From Gentiana macrophylla (taxonomy: Eukaryota; Streptophyta; Magnoliopsida; Gentianales; Gentianaceae): a stretch of DNA of 64,000 nt. The translations under genes were made by a program, and so were the position numbers. The first letter of the stretch is position 1. Each line of letters begins with the position of its first letter. The DNA lies in the NCBI GenBank assembly GCA_026214975.1, contig CM047808.1, positions 64,754,583-64,818,582 on the forward strand. Direction: 5' to 3'. The notes beneath the pieces are model-generated. The model saw nothing but the letters and a program-made list of their open reading frames with translations, had not been told where the DNA came from and ran no database searches. Of this stretch, positions 43,559-54,400 are shown one piece after another.

Positions 43559-44444
43559 TCTGAGAAGAAGATGGCCAAACAAAATAAAACGGCCTCTGAG
43601 TGTCGGCAATAGGTCAAGGATGTGACAAAGGACAAGGATCAAGAGATCTGAGTTCTCAAGGAATAACTCCAAACTCAAGCAGCAGAACAGAAGGTCTTAG
43701 GGGATAGGTATGCCATAAGTCTTCAAGCTGCGACAAATAAGAATTTGAAGGTGAAGACTGAGCTAGAGCAGACGGTGGCAAAGCTCTAAGCTGGGAAGAA
43801 CGCCTTGGAGGCTCAACCGGAGGTTGCCAAGAGTTCAAGCTATTAGGCATTTCAAGGCTTTTACGGAGCTCTCCTAAGCCTTGGACCTTCTGTTAGCCCC
43901 CGTGGTAAACTTCAGCTATTCCATGGGGGCAGATGTTGTCAGGACCCAATTTATTGGGCTCTCTGTATACAGCCTTGCCAACAAAGCTTATTACAACCCT
44001 GGCATGGAGCAAGCCTGGTAAGATCGTCTGAAGGACTTCAAGGAATGAGTGGATATAGTGTCTAAGTATGGTAAACGCACTGTAGATGCACGTCATGCTT
44101 CCTCTTCAGCTCTTGCTGGAGTTACCTCTGCTACCACTTCGGAAAATATTTTTTCCTCTATTGAGCCCCAGCAGAACTCTGGCCCCAATGCATATTAGCC
44201 TCTTAGACTTGTAATTTTTTTTATGTTTTTTGTTTGTAAAAACTTAAAATATTTTGATTAACATATACAATATTTTTACAATAAATGCAAGAAGTTTTAC
44301 TAAGTGTTTTTACCTTAGCTTTACTTTTAGCGCTTATTTTAAGCACTTCCAAACCGTGTTAGGGTACTTTAGCACATACTAGTATGCCATGCATACACTT
44401 GAATTTTGGATGTCATACTTTGTAATTTGTTTGATTTTTGCCAC

Positions 44445-45090
44445 TAAGTCTGACCTGTAGATCTCTGCAATAGCAGACTAAGAAAATTTTGCTTTTACAA
44501 GCTTTCTGAGTCTGACCTGCAGAGCTCAGTTTGTCTATCTTGCGGACTTAACGATTTGGTCGATTCCATCCTGTAGAGCTCAGTTTTTCTGTCCTGCAGA
44601 CTTAACAATTTTTCTGAGTCCATTTTGTGGAGCTCAGTTTCTCTATCTGGCAGACATAACGATATGACGGAGTCCGTCCTGTGGAGCTCAGTTTGTCTGT
44701 CCTACAGACTTAACAGTTATGCCGAGTCCGTCCAACGGCTCAGTTTGTCTGTCCTGTAGACTTAACTATTTAGCCGAGTCCATCCTGCGGAGCTAAGTTT
44801 GCCGGTCTAGCAGACTTAACGATTTTACCGAGTCCGTCCAATGGAGCTCAGATCGACTATGCAGACTTAACGCTTTGACTGAGTCAGTCCTGGGGAGCTC
44901 ACTTTGTCTGTCCTGCAGACTTAACGATTTGACTGAGTCCGTCCTGCAGAGCTCAGTTTGCCTGTCTTACAGACTTAACAATTTGGCTGAGTACGTCATA
45001 CGGAGCTCAGTTTGTCTATCATATAGACTTAACGCTTTGACTGAATCCGTCATGTGAAGCTCACTTTGTTTGTCCTGCAGACTACATTAA
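44445..45090 (+). repeat. 54-bp tandem minisatellite, about 12 copies
   Basis: The unit runs from CTGAGTCCGTCCTGCGGAG through CTCAGTTTGTCTGTCCTGCA to GACTTAACGATTTG. GAGCTC starts at 44522, 44576, 44630 and 44684, giving an exact 54-bp period, and later copies carry small deletions. The array follows the gag-like gene and ends about 120 bp before the LTR of element E. No copy keeps an open frame with its neighbours. Tandem arrays of this kind occur in the 3' untranslated regions of some large gypsy elements. Confidence 0.92.
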
Positions 45091-45209
45091 ATAGCATAAA
45101 ATGGAAAATCAAAATATTATTTAAGTAATGCAAATTGAGTACTCACAGAGTACTTCTTTAAAACATATCAGAATTGAAAAAAACGAATTAAAATTGCACT
45201 ATAACAAAT

Positions 45210-47084
45210 TGTTGAATAGGTGTCCTAAACCCAATCGGGTTGGACTAGATCCGATCGGGTCAGGTCGTTTACAGCCTATTTTAGTTAATGTAATTACTTT
45301 ATTATGAATAATCAAAGCACTTTTGTAATTATATATTGTTTATCTTCATGTTATTTGTTGTATATATATAGTAACGTCCCTAGTGTCAAACTGTGATAGA
45401 GAAACCATGATAGTGATTATGGTTGATGAGATCTCTAATCACTTTAACAAGTTTCATGCTTAAATGTCTCTAGTCATATATACTTTCAAATGGCACATTG
45501 ATTGCATTATCAGACTAGCACGTATTGCATGTCTTCTATCTTATTGAATATATGGATAGATCTCATCTATCGAAGTGTAGAGACACTTGGATTGTACGTG
45601 GACGTGTATTAGAGAATGCTTACGTTAGAATGACCCACTTACATTAAGTGTCACACTATGTGGCGGTTTTGTAATTATCCTTAAGACCTGAGTCTTCATG
45701 GCATCATGGTGTGGATTGTCATTCTTTGACACTATTGAGATTTCCCCTATCAACAGGGCGATCATACGGTAGTGATTGGGTGTGATATTGATGCATGCTG
45801 AGTATACATGTTTGGTCGTCCGGGAATCGCGTATCCTATGCTTGGGAGTGAATATCTGAAATGGCCTTCTTATAAGGAATGTCTAGCTCTCGAGAATCTT
45901 TGCAAAGTGGGAGTAAAGTGTTATTCCGAGAGAGTATGATCTCCAGATTATAAGATACAATCGTTATTCTGTTGAGACTTGAGATACGATCGTATGGATA
46001 TTATTACAGCGGTAGGATTGTAATTTACACGGTAACTGTTTCACATGAAAAGTAGTAGTCATTGCATTTGACTCTTCCGATGATTGGGGGTCACGGTGTG
46101 TTGCTAGACTCTATCCCGTGATCGTTAGGTATGAAGGGCATTTTCGTAATTTGCACTTTGTGTCTACGGCCACATATTCGGAAGCCTATTGGGTCACACA
46201 CATATGAACATCGAGTTAGATTAAAATGTGGTTATAGTTGAAAACCAAATAAAGAAATTTTATCACAAGACTATAAAGGTTATAGTGGTAAATTAATATG
46301 GTGGTATTTATTTATTATGAATAAATAAAATACAAGATATTAATTATACATAATATATATTAATTAAATAATATTCCGGAAGCCAGTTAATTGGCATTTG
46401 TGGCGCAGAAGACATGTGTATAAGATACACTTGGATTGTGCACTTTAATTAATAAGATTACCATAATATTAATATTGGATATTAATTGATTTTGGAAAAA
46501 TAGATTTATGGTAATAAGATAAATATATATTCAATATAAGATATTAGAAATATTAAGATTTTATTTAATATAAGATATTATAATAAAAGAGATAAATCAA
46601 TCTAAGTGATTTTCCTTATTTTATTGGGAAAATGTTTTTATCTTTTATCTATCTTTTAGGAAGTTTCTCATAATCAGATTAGGGGTATTTAGGGCACCAC
46701 TCAACCTACATAAGAAAAGGGGTTGGCTAGCTCTTTTGTACAACACAATTCCAAGAGCTAATAGTTCTTGAGTAAAATAGAGAGCTTCCAATAGAGAGTT
46801 AGAGAGAGAGAGAGAAAGGCCGATCTGGCACCCGGATTTTTTTGATAGCAATCCAAGGAGGATTCCGGTGAGGAGTTCGTGTGGAATATCGATAGAGGCC
46901 AGAAGGGTGGACGCCTTGCGCACAAGACTACTCTCCATTGACGGTCAGAGCTTCGATCTTATTAATCAGCCAAGGTATATTCTGTCAAACTACTTAACAT
47001 GTTTATTGTGTTAAACGAAGACGATCTTAGAAAAGGAAATCAAAATTTTAAATTCCGTTGCGTTAATATTGTAATTTCCTAACA
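45210..47084 (+). repeat. 5' LTR of element E
   Basis: Begins TGTTGAATAGG and ends AATTTCCTAACA, two bases before the primer site. It contains a (TATA)-like run near 45361 and a GAGAGAGAGAGAGA run at 46803. At 1,875 bp it is long for copia. Its 3' copy is not in the window, so age cannot be judged. Confidence 0.82.
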
Positions 47085-47085
47085 G

Positions 47086-47098
47086 TGGTATCGGAGCC
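47086..47098 (+). other. Primer-binding site of element E (altered)
   Basis: TGGTATCGGAGCC stands where TGGTATCAGAGCC (tRNA-iMet) is expected. The only mismatch is the A of CAG changed to G. Position directly after the LTR confirms the role. Confidence 0.85.
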
Positions 47099-48820
47099 AA
47101 CTTCGAGCTTAAGCAATAAGTACTAATTAATTGCGTAGTAATTAATCAACAGATGCAATATGTAGATTCACGATACGTTAAAACAAAAACAAAAAAGGAA
47201 ATCGATGGGGGAGATCGGCCGACTGGCCGTGGCCCCCTCCTCCTCGGCGGGGGGTGGCGGCGGATCTTGGGCTGCCGACGTCGCCTGCTCTTTTTCCAAG
47301 GGGGAGATCGATTTGTTTTCATTTTGTGATATTTATTGTGAATTGATATCTCTTTTGTTTAGTTGTGTCATGTAGCTAACCAATGGTTCAAAAAGTTTGG
47401 GCCATTAGGATACCGTAGTGGCACATCAACCAAAATATTGGTCTTTCCAAATTTTGTTTGGAATAGGCCTAGGCCCTTTTCAAATATTTGATTTGGAAAA
47501 AGGCCTAGGCCTAGGCCACTTTCAAAATATTGTTATTGAAAAGTGGCCATGTATTAACCAAACTTTGTTTGGAAAGATGTCTTTTGATTTACGAAACAAA
47601 AGCCATCCCTTTTGGTTAAGATCCAAAAGGAAAGAAAATAAAAGTGACCTTTTAATTTTGATTTTAATTTTGAATAGTTCCAAATTAATGAAATAGAAAT
47701 TAGATTCAATTTAAAATTAAAAGTTAATTTTATTTTCGATTAAGTCATTTAATTAATTAAAATTTAATTATTTATTTGATGTGATAAAATAAGACACATA
47801 AGTAGTTAAATTATAATTTGATCTTTTTCATAAGATATAATTGTATGGATTAGATGTGTAGATATAATATGATTATATGGACCCCGATTGATCATGGACT
47901 CGACCAATAAGATAGATGAGAATGTGTTTTTTATGTTGGTTTTTGAAATTGTCCTAAGCCGTTATGAAGAATGTGACCTAGTTTAGTTTTTGCATTTATC
48001 CCATTCCCGTTTGCTCTCCCCGTGTGCGGCGGGTGTAATTATTTATTAGATAGATTATTATGTAACAAGAATGGAGCAAGAATATGAAGACCAAAGAAAG
48101 ATAAAGAACCCATTGGCGTATAACAATAAAATCCTATAGGCGGTTGTAGATACCCTTAGATTGTAACCCGCGGTTTCATCATTTTGTATTCGAAACCACA
48201 CCTAGGAAAAGTACATGATCATACCGGTTATTTTGTGCGTGGAATGTTGTGTATGTTTTACTTTATAGGATATCGTAGTAATATGCACATAGTAGATGAG
48301 ACCATAAATAAATAAAATTAATTAAGTGAATTAATTTAAAATTATTCCCATGACAAAAATCGAGCGAAAAAAGTCTCCCAATATTATAATGACGGCGAAG
48401 AGCCCTTGTTCGGATCCAACTGATCGGCCCTTGTCAGGAGCTGACCTACCTCGGGTATATCGTCATTATCGAGATATGATCGTTATGAGATCTCAAGAAT
48501 TTTTAGGTTACGACTCGACCAGAATCTTGCGGTGATTGGCCCTCGTCAGGACCGTCTGATTTTAGAGACAAGGGGTTGACTATGTGATGCGACTGGTTGG
48601 AGTACCTACCTTTCGAATGTGTCTCGGTTGATCGGCCCTCGTCGGGAATCGAGACAACTACATGGGGTCCCAGCCACTAAGGACTTAATCAAATTCTTGA
48701 AATCCAATTGGGCATAGTTGGCTAGTGGGAGCAAAACCTAATTAAAATTTTAAGTGCAAATTTAGGGTTTTGGAATACATGAACTTTTAGTTATTCTATC
48801 ATTATTTAATTTTGTAGAAA
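47099..48820 (+). other. Leader of element E (LTR to gag)
   Basis: A 1.7-kb untranslated leader. It has a GC-rich hairpin-forming part near 47206-47260, an array of small hairpins at 47429-47630, an AT-rich part, and three spaced copies of a GATCGGCCCTCGTC-like string near 48423, 48534 and 48628. I see no credible gene in it. Confidence 0.6.
47429..47630 (+). repeat. Array of consecutive short inverted repeats in the leader of E
   Basis: At least five adjacent hairpins can be read: TCCAAA..TTTGGA (47446-47462); AGGCCTAGGCCC..AGGCCTAGGCC with further pairing CAAAT/ATTTG (47465-47516); GGCCACTTTCAA..TTGAAAAGTGGCC (47513-47547); CCAAAC..GTTTGG (47558-47572); CTTTTG..CAAAAG (47581-47602); and CCTTTTGG..CCAAAAGG (47608-47630). 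The stems differ in sequence yet follow head to tail. It might be a packaging or translation-control structure. Confidence 0.7.
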
Positions 48821-49718
48821 ATGTCAAACAAATTGAACCTTCGTTTTATCATCGACAATAAGCTTGATGAAACCAATTTTCTCAACTAGGAAAGAAACCT
48901 CAAAATCATTTTGAGGCATGAGAAGATTGGCTATGTCTTGGACGAAGCCCTACCGGAAAAGCCCACAGAGGGCTCATTGCCAGAATCTTTGTCGAGAAGT
49001 ACAACAAGAATCTGTTTCGACAAGATCGATGCTACATGTATCATAGTTGCTTCTATGACACCTGAACTGCATAAACAGCATGAGTCCATGGACGCCTACT
49101 CAATCATGGTTCACCTAAAAGAACTCTATGCTTCTTAGTCTCGCACTGAGAGGTATGAGGTCTCAAAGGCTCTATTTGGTTGTAAGATGGCATCCGGAGC
49201 TGCTGTGGGGTCGCACGTGCTTAAGATGATCGGGTACATAGAGAGGCTTGGGAAGCTGGGCCATAAGTTGGAACGAGATTTGAGTATCGACTTAATTCTA
49301 TAGTCTCTACCTGATTCATACTCGCAGTTCATGATGAATTATAACATGAACATGATAGATTGCTCCCTTGCGGAGTTATTGAACATGTTGAAAGCTACTT
49401 TGAAGGCACGTGGGAAGGAAAAAGCAAGTGTTCTTTGGTCACTTCTAAAAGGGCAAGGTAAAACCCCAAAAGAAGTCCAAGAAGGTGAAGGTTGCTCCTA
49501 AGCCAACGCCTAAGATAACAAAAGACAAATCCAAGGATGCTTGCTTCCATTGTGGTGAGACCGGACATTGGAGGATAAACTGGAATGGCTTCTTGAGTAC
49601 CAAGAAGAAGTATTCTGATGCTTCGACTTCAGGTATGTTTATGATTGAGATCAACATTTCTTCTTCTAAGTCTAACCACTTGGTATTAGATACTGGTTGT
49701 GGTTCTTATATTTGTACG
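48821..49718 (+). pseudogene. Copia Gag and protease start (element E)
   Basis: ATG 48821 opens MSNKLNLRFIIDNKLDETNF. Three in-frame stops, TAG at 48887, 49136 and 49301, are at positions where relatives have Trp, Gln and Gln. A frameshift follows near 49440. The capsid includes ERNLKIILRHEKIGYVLDEA and SLPDSYSQFMMNYNMNMIDC. The zinc knuckle reads CFHCGETGHWRINW, with Trp in place of the last Cys. The protease begins with NHLVLDTGCGSYICT, containing the D-T-G active site (about 49680-49718), and breaks off at element G within this motif region. Confidence 0.85.
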
Positions 49719-50108
49719 TGAAGAGAGTTTGAGAATGTGATAAACACAAGAGTAAACTTCAACTTAGTTTATTCATTGATATGAGAGGTGTATAAATAGA
49801 TACAATTAAGAGAGACTAGCAAGCTAGCTTGGGCGCCCACTTGAGTATGTAGATGTGGGCGGCAAGCATGCAAAAGTAAAAGTAAAAGCTATGTCTATGA
49901 CATAAAGTAAACTTCACAATTAATATGTCTATGACATAAAGTAAACTAGAGTTTGACATATTAATTGTTTATATGTATCACAATTAATATGTCTTTTATA
50001 ATTAAATAAAGTGTACAAAATATTCATCTGAACTCCCGAGGTCAGCTGGATCATTTGGACACCTGCTAAACTTCAAATCTGTTTGAAGTAATCTTTGTAA
50101 TATTTCCA
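49719..50108 (-). repeat. 3' LTR of element G
   Basis: Starts TGAAGAGAGTTTGAG and ends GTAATATTTCCA on the plus strand, pairing with 54401-54796. Near its right end the two copies differ at CTGAACTCCCGAGG versus GACGAACTCCCACGAGG and similar CTG/CG exchanges. Confidence 0.92.
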
Positions 50109-50119
50109 CCCCCTCAAAT
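50109..50119 (-). other. Polypurine tract of element G
   Basis: On the minus strand GATTTGAGGGGG directly precedes the LTR start TGGAAATATTAC. Confidence 0.8.
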
Positions 50120-50160
50120 CGGGTGTATATGTTGATGCGACCAAGTTTGCTACTAAGTCT

Positions 50161-50560
50161 CTATTTGAACATAAGAGGTGGAATAGCCTTGGTAAGAATA
50201 TCGACATTCGATCTGAGAGGAACATCTTTGAGTTGAATAATCTTGGCATCAATCTTTTCCTTGAGAAGTGTGTCATCAATGTCCACATGCTTGGTTTTAT
50301 CATGATGGATGGGATCTTGACCATGCATAAGGTGAATTATTATCACAATGAGTGTGATAGGTTCTTTGAGGAGGTTCTTTGAAGTTCGATCAGATACCCT
50401 TTTAGCCATAGATCTTCACAAATGCCAAGTACAAGTGCCCTGAGTTCACTTTTCAACCTTCGCTTCTTGACACGATGAGGTTGTTTCTTGCTTCTCCAAG
50501 TAACCAGGTTCCCCATACATATGAGCAATAGCCTGTGGGTAGATCGTCATCAATGTGACA
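50161..50560 (-). pseudogene. Copia RNase H domain (element G)
   Basis: Fragments GNLVTWRSKKQ, ELRALVLGICEDLWLKG (with frame slips) and PIHHDKTKHVDIDDTLLKEK with VDILTKAI show the typical copia RNase H. The STAEAEL-type active-site part is obscured by an indel near 50465. The region 50560-50884 is the RT to RNase H connection, frame-broken. Confidence 0.78.
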
Positions 50561-50884
50561 TCCGGACCAATCGGCATCGGTGTAGACCTTGATTGATCTA
50601 TCGGTAGACTTGGTGAAGTGCGAGGCCTTGGCGAGTGGACTTTAAATATCTCAAGATCCTATTCACAAGATCCCAATGTTGCTCGGTAGAGGGATGCATG
50701 AACCGACCGACCAGACTAACCCCATAAGCAATATCGAGGCCTTGTGTGAGAAAGGTAGATGAGTTTACCTACAAGCCTTTGATATTGTTCTTTTAACGAC
50801 GACAATGTCACCATGCGATGAGGTGTTCTTGGGGTCTACCTGGGGATACATGGGTTTGCATCCCAAAGATGCCGATTTCCTTCT

Positions 50885-51823
50885 TCATGAGTCCGGGACA
50901 TACTTCCTTTTGGAGACCGAAATGCCATTGGTGTTTCTAGCTACTTCCATACCAAGAAAGTACTTGAGGTAGCCCAGATCTTTAACTTGGAACACCTTTG
51001 CCAGTAGAGTCTTCAAGTTCTGGATCTCAGTAGAGTCATCCCCAGTAAGGATGATATCATCCACATATACAATTAGAATGGACCTCCTCTGGTTGGTTGT
51101 CTTGACAAACATGGTGTGATCAGAGTTGCATTGATGATATCCAACAGCTTTAACCACAGTAGTGAGTTTTCCAAACCATGCCCTTGGTGATTGCTTCAGC
51201 CATATAGAGATTTCCTCGGTTTTCACACCTTGCCTTGAGTATGAGGATTGATAAAACCAGAAGTGCAGTCATATAAACCTCCTCAAATGAGGTCCCCATT
51301 TAGAAAGGCATTTTTGATGTCCAATCAGTGAAGAGGCCGAGTCAAGTTGGACAGACTAGGGAGATCGATACCACACAGCGGTGTTGAGCTTTGCTCTTGG
51401 TGCAAAAGTTTCCTTATAGTCAATGCCATAAGTTTGAGTGAATCCCTTTGCTACCAATCTGGCTTTATACTTGTCAATTTTACCATCAACATTGTATTTG
51501 ATAGTGAATAACCATCTGCAGCTAACTGTTTTCTTGCCTTTGGGAAGAGTTGTGAGGTCCCAAGTATGGTTATCCAGGAGAGCAGTCATCTCTGTTTTAA
51601 CAGCAGCCTTCCACTTATCATTTTGAAGGGCCTCCTGAATATTTCTAGGGATAGAGTGAGAGTCCAGTCTCTGTAAACATGGCAAAGACGAGAGACAAGC
51701 GATCATAAGATAAATAAGTATGAATAGAATGATCGGTGCATGATCTTTTCCTTTTCTTAGTGCAATAGGTCTGTCATCCACTTCATGAAGAGGGCTTTGA
51801 GAGTCAATAAGGCCGAGGTCCAA
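50885..51823 (-). pseudogene. Copia reverse transcriptase (element G)
   Basis: The N-terminal part, [40 protein letters not shown] and [20 protein letters not shown], is followed by a frameshift region near 51230-51360 where the first catalytic Asp block should be. The second part, QSPRAWFGKLTTVVKAVGYH and IVYVDDIILTGDD, has the catalytic YVDD, and LGYLKYFLGMEVARN follows. It is non-functional as read. Confidence 0.87.
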
Positions 51824-52027
51824 AGCAGACTCTGGTTCGATGAGTTCTTGAGGTTACAGTTCAAAGAGGTTAGGGTCGCCATGACTGCTGAGGGTCAGTA
51901 ATGTGAGTATCCGCGGGATGCTGAAGGGTATGAGTCTGCTGAGGGTTAGGACTCTCTTTGAGGGTAAATGGTTTCTTTGAGGAACGGACTTAGTTCAATC
52001 TCAATCGAGTTTCCATCGATGGTCGGC

Positions 52028-53010
52028 TCATGAGGTTTGTTTGTAATATGGAGTCCTTTCAAAGAATTTCACATCCATAGAATTGTAAAATTTCTTTTCA
52101 TGGAGAGTAACACTTGTAACCTTTTTTTCTGTCTGTGCATATCCAAGGAAAATGCACTTATGAGCTTTAGGATCAAGTTTATACATGTTGAGCATGAATA
52201 TAAACAAACACAAGACAACCAAAGATCTTTGGAGGCAATTGGGTAATAAGATGAGAGCGAGAGTGTGTGGTCACAGGGGTTTGGAGAGGAGTTTTGAAAC
52301 CTAACACTCTGCTGGGGAAGTCTGTTGATTAAATATGTTGCAGATCAATATAGCTTCACCCCACATGTATTTAGGAACATGTGTAGTGAACATGATTGAT
52401 CTGGCCATTTCAATGGATGCTGTTCTTTCTTTCAAAACCCCCATTACATTGAGAGTGTTTCCACACGACTCACGATATGAACAATTCCACTGCTTGTCAA
52501 GAAGTTCTCGAGGTTAGACTCATAGTATTCCGAGCATTATCGATCTTTAAGATCTTGATCTTAGTATCAAATTGGGTGGAGACCATGTGATAAAATTCTT
52601 GGAAGATAGATCCAACTTCATATTTGTCTTTCATTAAGAACGACCAAGTGTTTACGGTATGATCATCAATGAAGGTTACAAACCACCTTTTCTGTTATAC
52701 TTTTCACTCTTGAGGTCCCCATACATCACTATGAATTAGGGTGAAAGGGAAGAGAGGCAAGTGAGGTAACTTAGCATACAGATTTGGTGAGTTTAGCAAA
52801 TTGACAAATATCACATTGAAGATCATTAAGATTACATCCTTTAAACAATTCAGGGATTAAAGACTTTAAATAACCAAAACTTGGATGTCCTAGTCTATAA
52901 TGCCATAACATGATATTGTCTAGGTTTTGAGTGCAGTGCGAGGCGCAGTTACTGTCTTGATCTTGTCTTGGCGAGGGTTGATCACGAACGATCCTGGCGG
53001 TGGTTTAGCT
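52028..53010 (-). pseudogene. Copia integrase (element G)
   Basis: In broken minus-strand frames: HPSFGYLKSLIPELF and CDICQFAKLT (zinc-binding part), TLIHSDVWGP (first Asp), ILKIDNARN, where a R-S-D-N-G motif is usual, and a degenerate CNGGFERKN where Q-N-G-V-A-E-R-K-N is usual. The C-terminal part LDPKAHKCIFLGYAQTEK lies at 52222-52028. The catalytic core is damaged. Confidence 0.75.
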
Positions 53011-53060
53011 TGCCCAATCACTTCTCGAGAAGAAAGATCTGGAATGTGCACCGATTCTTA

Positions 53061-53600
53061 TTAAAAACAACGATCCAATTCGAGATCTTTAGTGAGTTTC
53101 TTGTGAGATATAAGATTCTGATCTAACTTTGGAACAAACAGGACATTCTCATAGATATATACGATTAGTAAGTTTAACCTTCCCAACACCTTTTGCATAA
53201 GAAATGAACCATCAGCGAGTCTTAATTGCAGCGAATTTGGTTGCATGGCAAATATTGGGTAATAAGGTTTTATTACCGAGTCATATGGGAAGAAGCCCCG
53301 AATCAACAATCCAAGTCTCATTACTAATAGGTGAGTAAAATATACCTGTTTTAGCATGAGTGGCCATTTCGATGGGGAGCTACCTTCACGATCTTTGAGC
53401 AATAAAGGCTTTAAAGGCGATGGCGAGCATTCACTTCTTGTCAATCTCCTCTTCAGCGACAAGTTTGCCTTGACTTTCCTGGTTGGTTTTGAGGTTTTAG
53501 AGGGTAGGTTTGCCATGTAGCTTCCAACAAGTGTCCTTGGTGTGATTTGTGCGTTTGCGGTGATCACGAGCGACTTTCGGCTTTCTCAATAGGCTTCCTG
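53061..53600 (-). pseudogene. Gag end and aspartic protease (element G)
   Basis: The ETWIVDSG active site lies around 53297-53323 on the minus strand. A frame change follows directly, so S-S-H-M is lost. Downstream, LFVPKLDQNLISHKKL matches the protease to integrase junction. Upstream is a basic segment rich in Lys and Ser without a clear zinc knuckle. Confidence 0.65.
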
Positions 53601-54337
53601 TAAGTCTCATTAACCTTCAAAGAGGCAAGACCTTGATGAGAGTTGTCGGCGGGGGGTTCAAAGCGACATCACTTTCCTCCTGCTTTCCTCATGTTTGACC
53701 TCAGCAAACATGGATTTGAGATTTGGAAGAGGTTTAGTAGCAAGAATTCTACCTCTGACATCATCAAGAGTAGGATTCAGTCCAGTAAGGAATTTGAATA
53801 CTCTCTTTTTCTCGATAATGTCTTTAAAGAGTGCAGCATCTTTAACATCATTCCAGGGGTGAGTTTCCAACATATCTAGGTGTTGCCATGCCTTAGATAG
53901 TTGATTAAAGTATTGAGTTACAGACATATCCCCTTGTCTGCAATTTTGAATCTGAGCTTCGAGTTCATAGACTTCAGATGTATTGTCCTTTTTTGAGTAA
54001 AGGTCTCTGGCATTGTCCCAGATTTCCTTAGCAGTGTCATACATCATGAAGTTCTCACTGATCTCTTTTGTCATAGACCTCGTGAGGATGGTCATGACTT
54101 GGTTATTTTCTGTGTCCCATGCTTCAAACTTGGGGGTCGATTTAGGAGGCGAGTTTGGAACCAGACAGGTATCCCATCTTGCCCTGGCCGGAGATATACA
54201 TTTTCATAGACCTTGACCATAGCAAGTAATTGTTACCATCAAGTTTATGATTTGTAAAAGAAGAGTGTTCGATTATCGATCTGCTTGAGGCGGTGTGAGT
54301 CTACTGAAGAAGATGAAACTTCAGATAATGTTGACAT
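53601..54337 (-). pseudogene. Copia Gag (element G)
   Basis: The likely start is the minus-strand ATG at 54337 (MSTLSEVSSSSVDS). After frame slips near 54200, the capsid reads STPKFEAWDTENNQVMTILT, then FMMYDTAKEIWDNARDLYSK, QIQNCRQGDMSVTQYFNQLS and KFLTGLNPTLDDVRGRILA. This is the UBN2/RVT_Gag-type copia capsid domain. The open 145-codon core (54095-53658) is the best-kept part of G. Confidence 0.83.
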
Positions 54338-54388
54338 TTTTCTGAAAAAGAACTGAGTTTTGCAGCGGATTTTAGAACTCAGTAAGGC

Positions 54389-54400
54389 GCTCTGATACCA
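54389..54400 (-). other. Primer-binding site of element G (tRNA-iMet)
   Basis: On the minus strand TGGTATCAGAGC begins immediately after the LTR, an exact match to the initiator tRNA-Met primer. Confidence 0.92.

Larger units (their letters stand above)
41987..44195 (+). pseudogene. Plant retrotransposon gag-like gene ('putative gypsy-type transposon'), with introns
   Basis: From ATG 41987 (MSVSSTEY, then a TAG) the frame reads ELDPEFENKVHSVVFEVIPW and LTQSEIEAICNAYRI, then after indels VIGVSFSQKPFRLFTKLKRS, DPLGWKYQLFFVRIVDRAGL and PFYIDMGVIQGIGASKICKR. The GWK-x-x-(F/L)FFV pattern and layout resemble the Transposase_28 family (PF04195), the gag-like protein of some gypsy and LARD elements. 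Two GT-AG introns are apparent (42868-42959, 43427-43558). The acidic part EENEEEDEDEVPLQRG is followed by a coiled coil (KMAKQNKTASECRQ, LKVKTELEQTVAKL). Most stops replace Gln or Arg codons. No pol follows, so it is a non-autonomous unit. Confidence 0.6.

Noticed and set aside
44875..45057. Open frame with repeated SVLGSSLCLSCRLN-like units
   Set aside because: By-product of the 54-bp tandem repeat in one frame; the frame is lost in neighbouring units.
44445..45090. CRISPR-like array
   Set aside because: Whole units repeat without unique spacers, in a plant nuclear context; it is a minisatellite.
48350..48535. 61-codon frame in the leader of E
   Set aside because: No motif and interrupted; better explained as untranslated leader.
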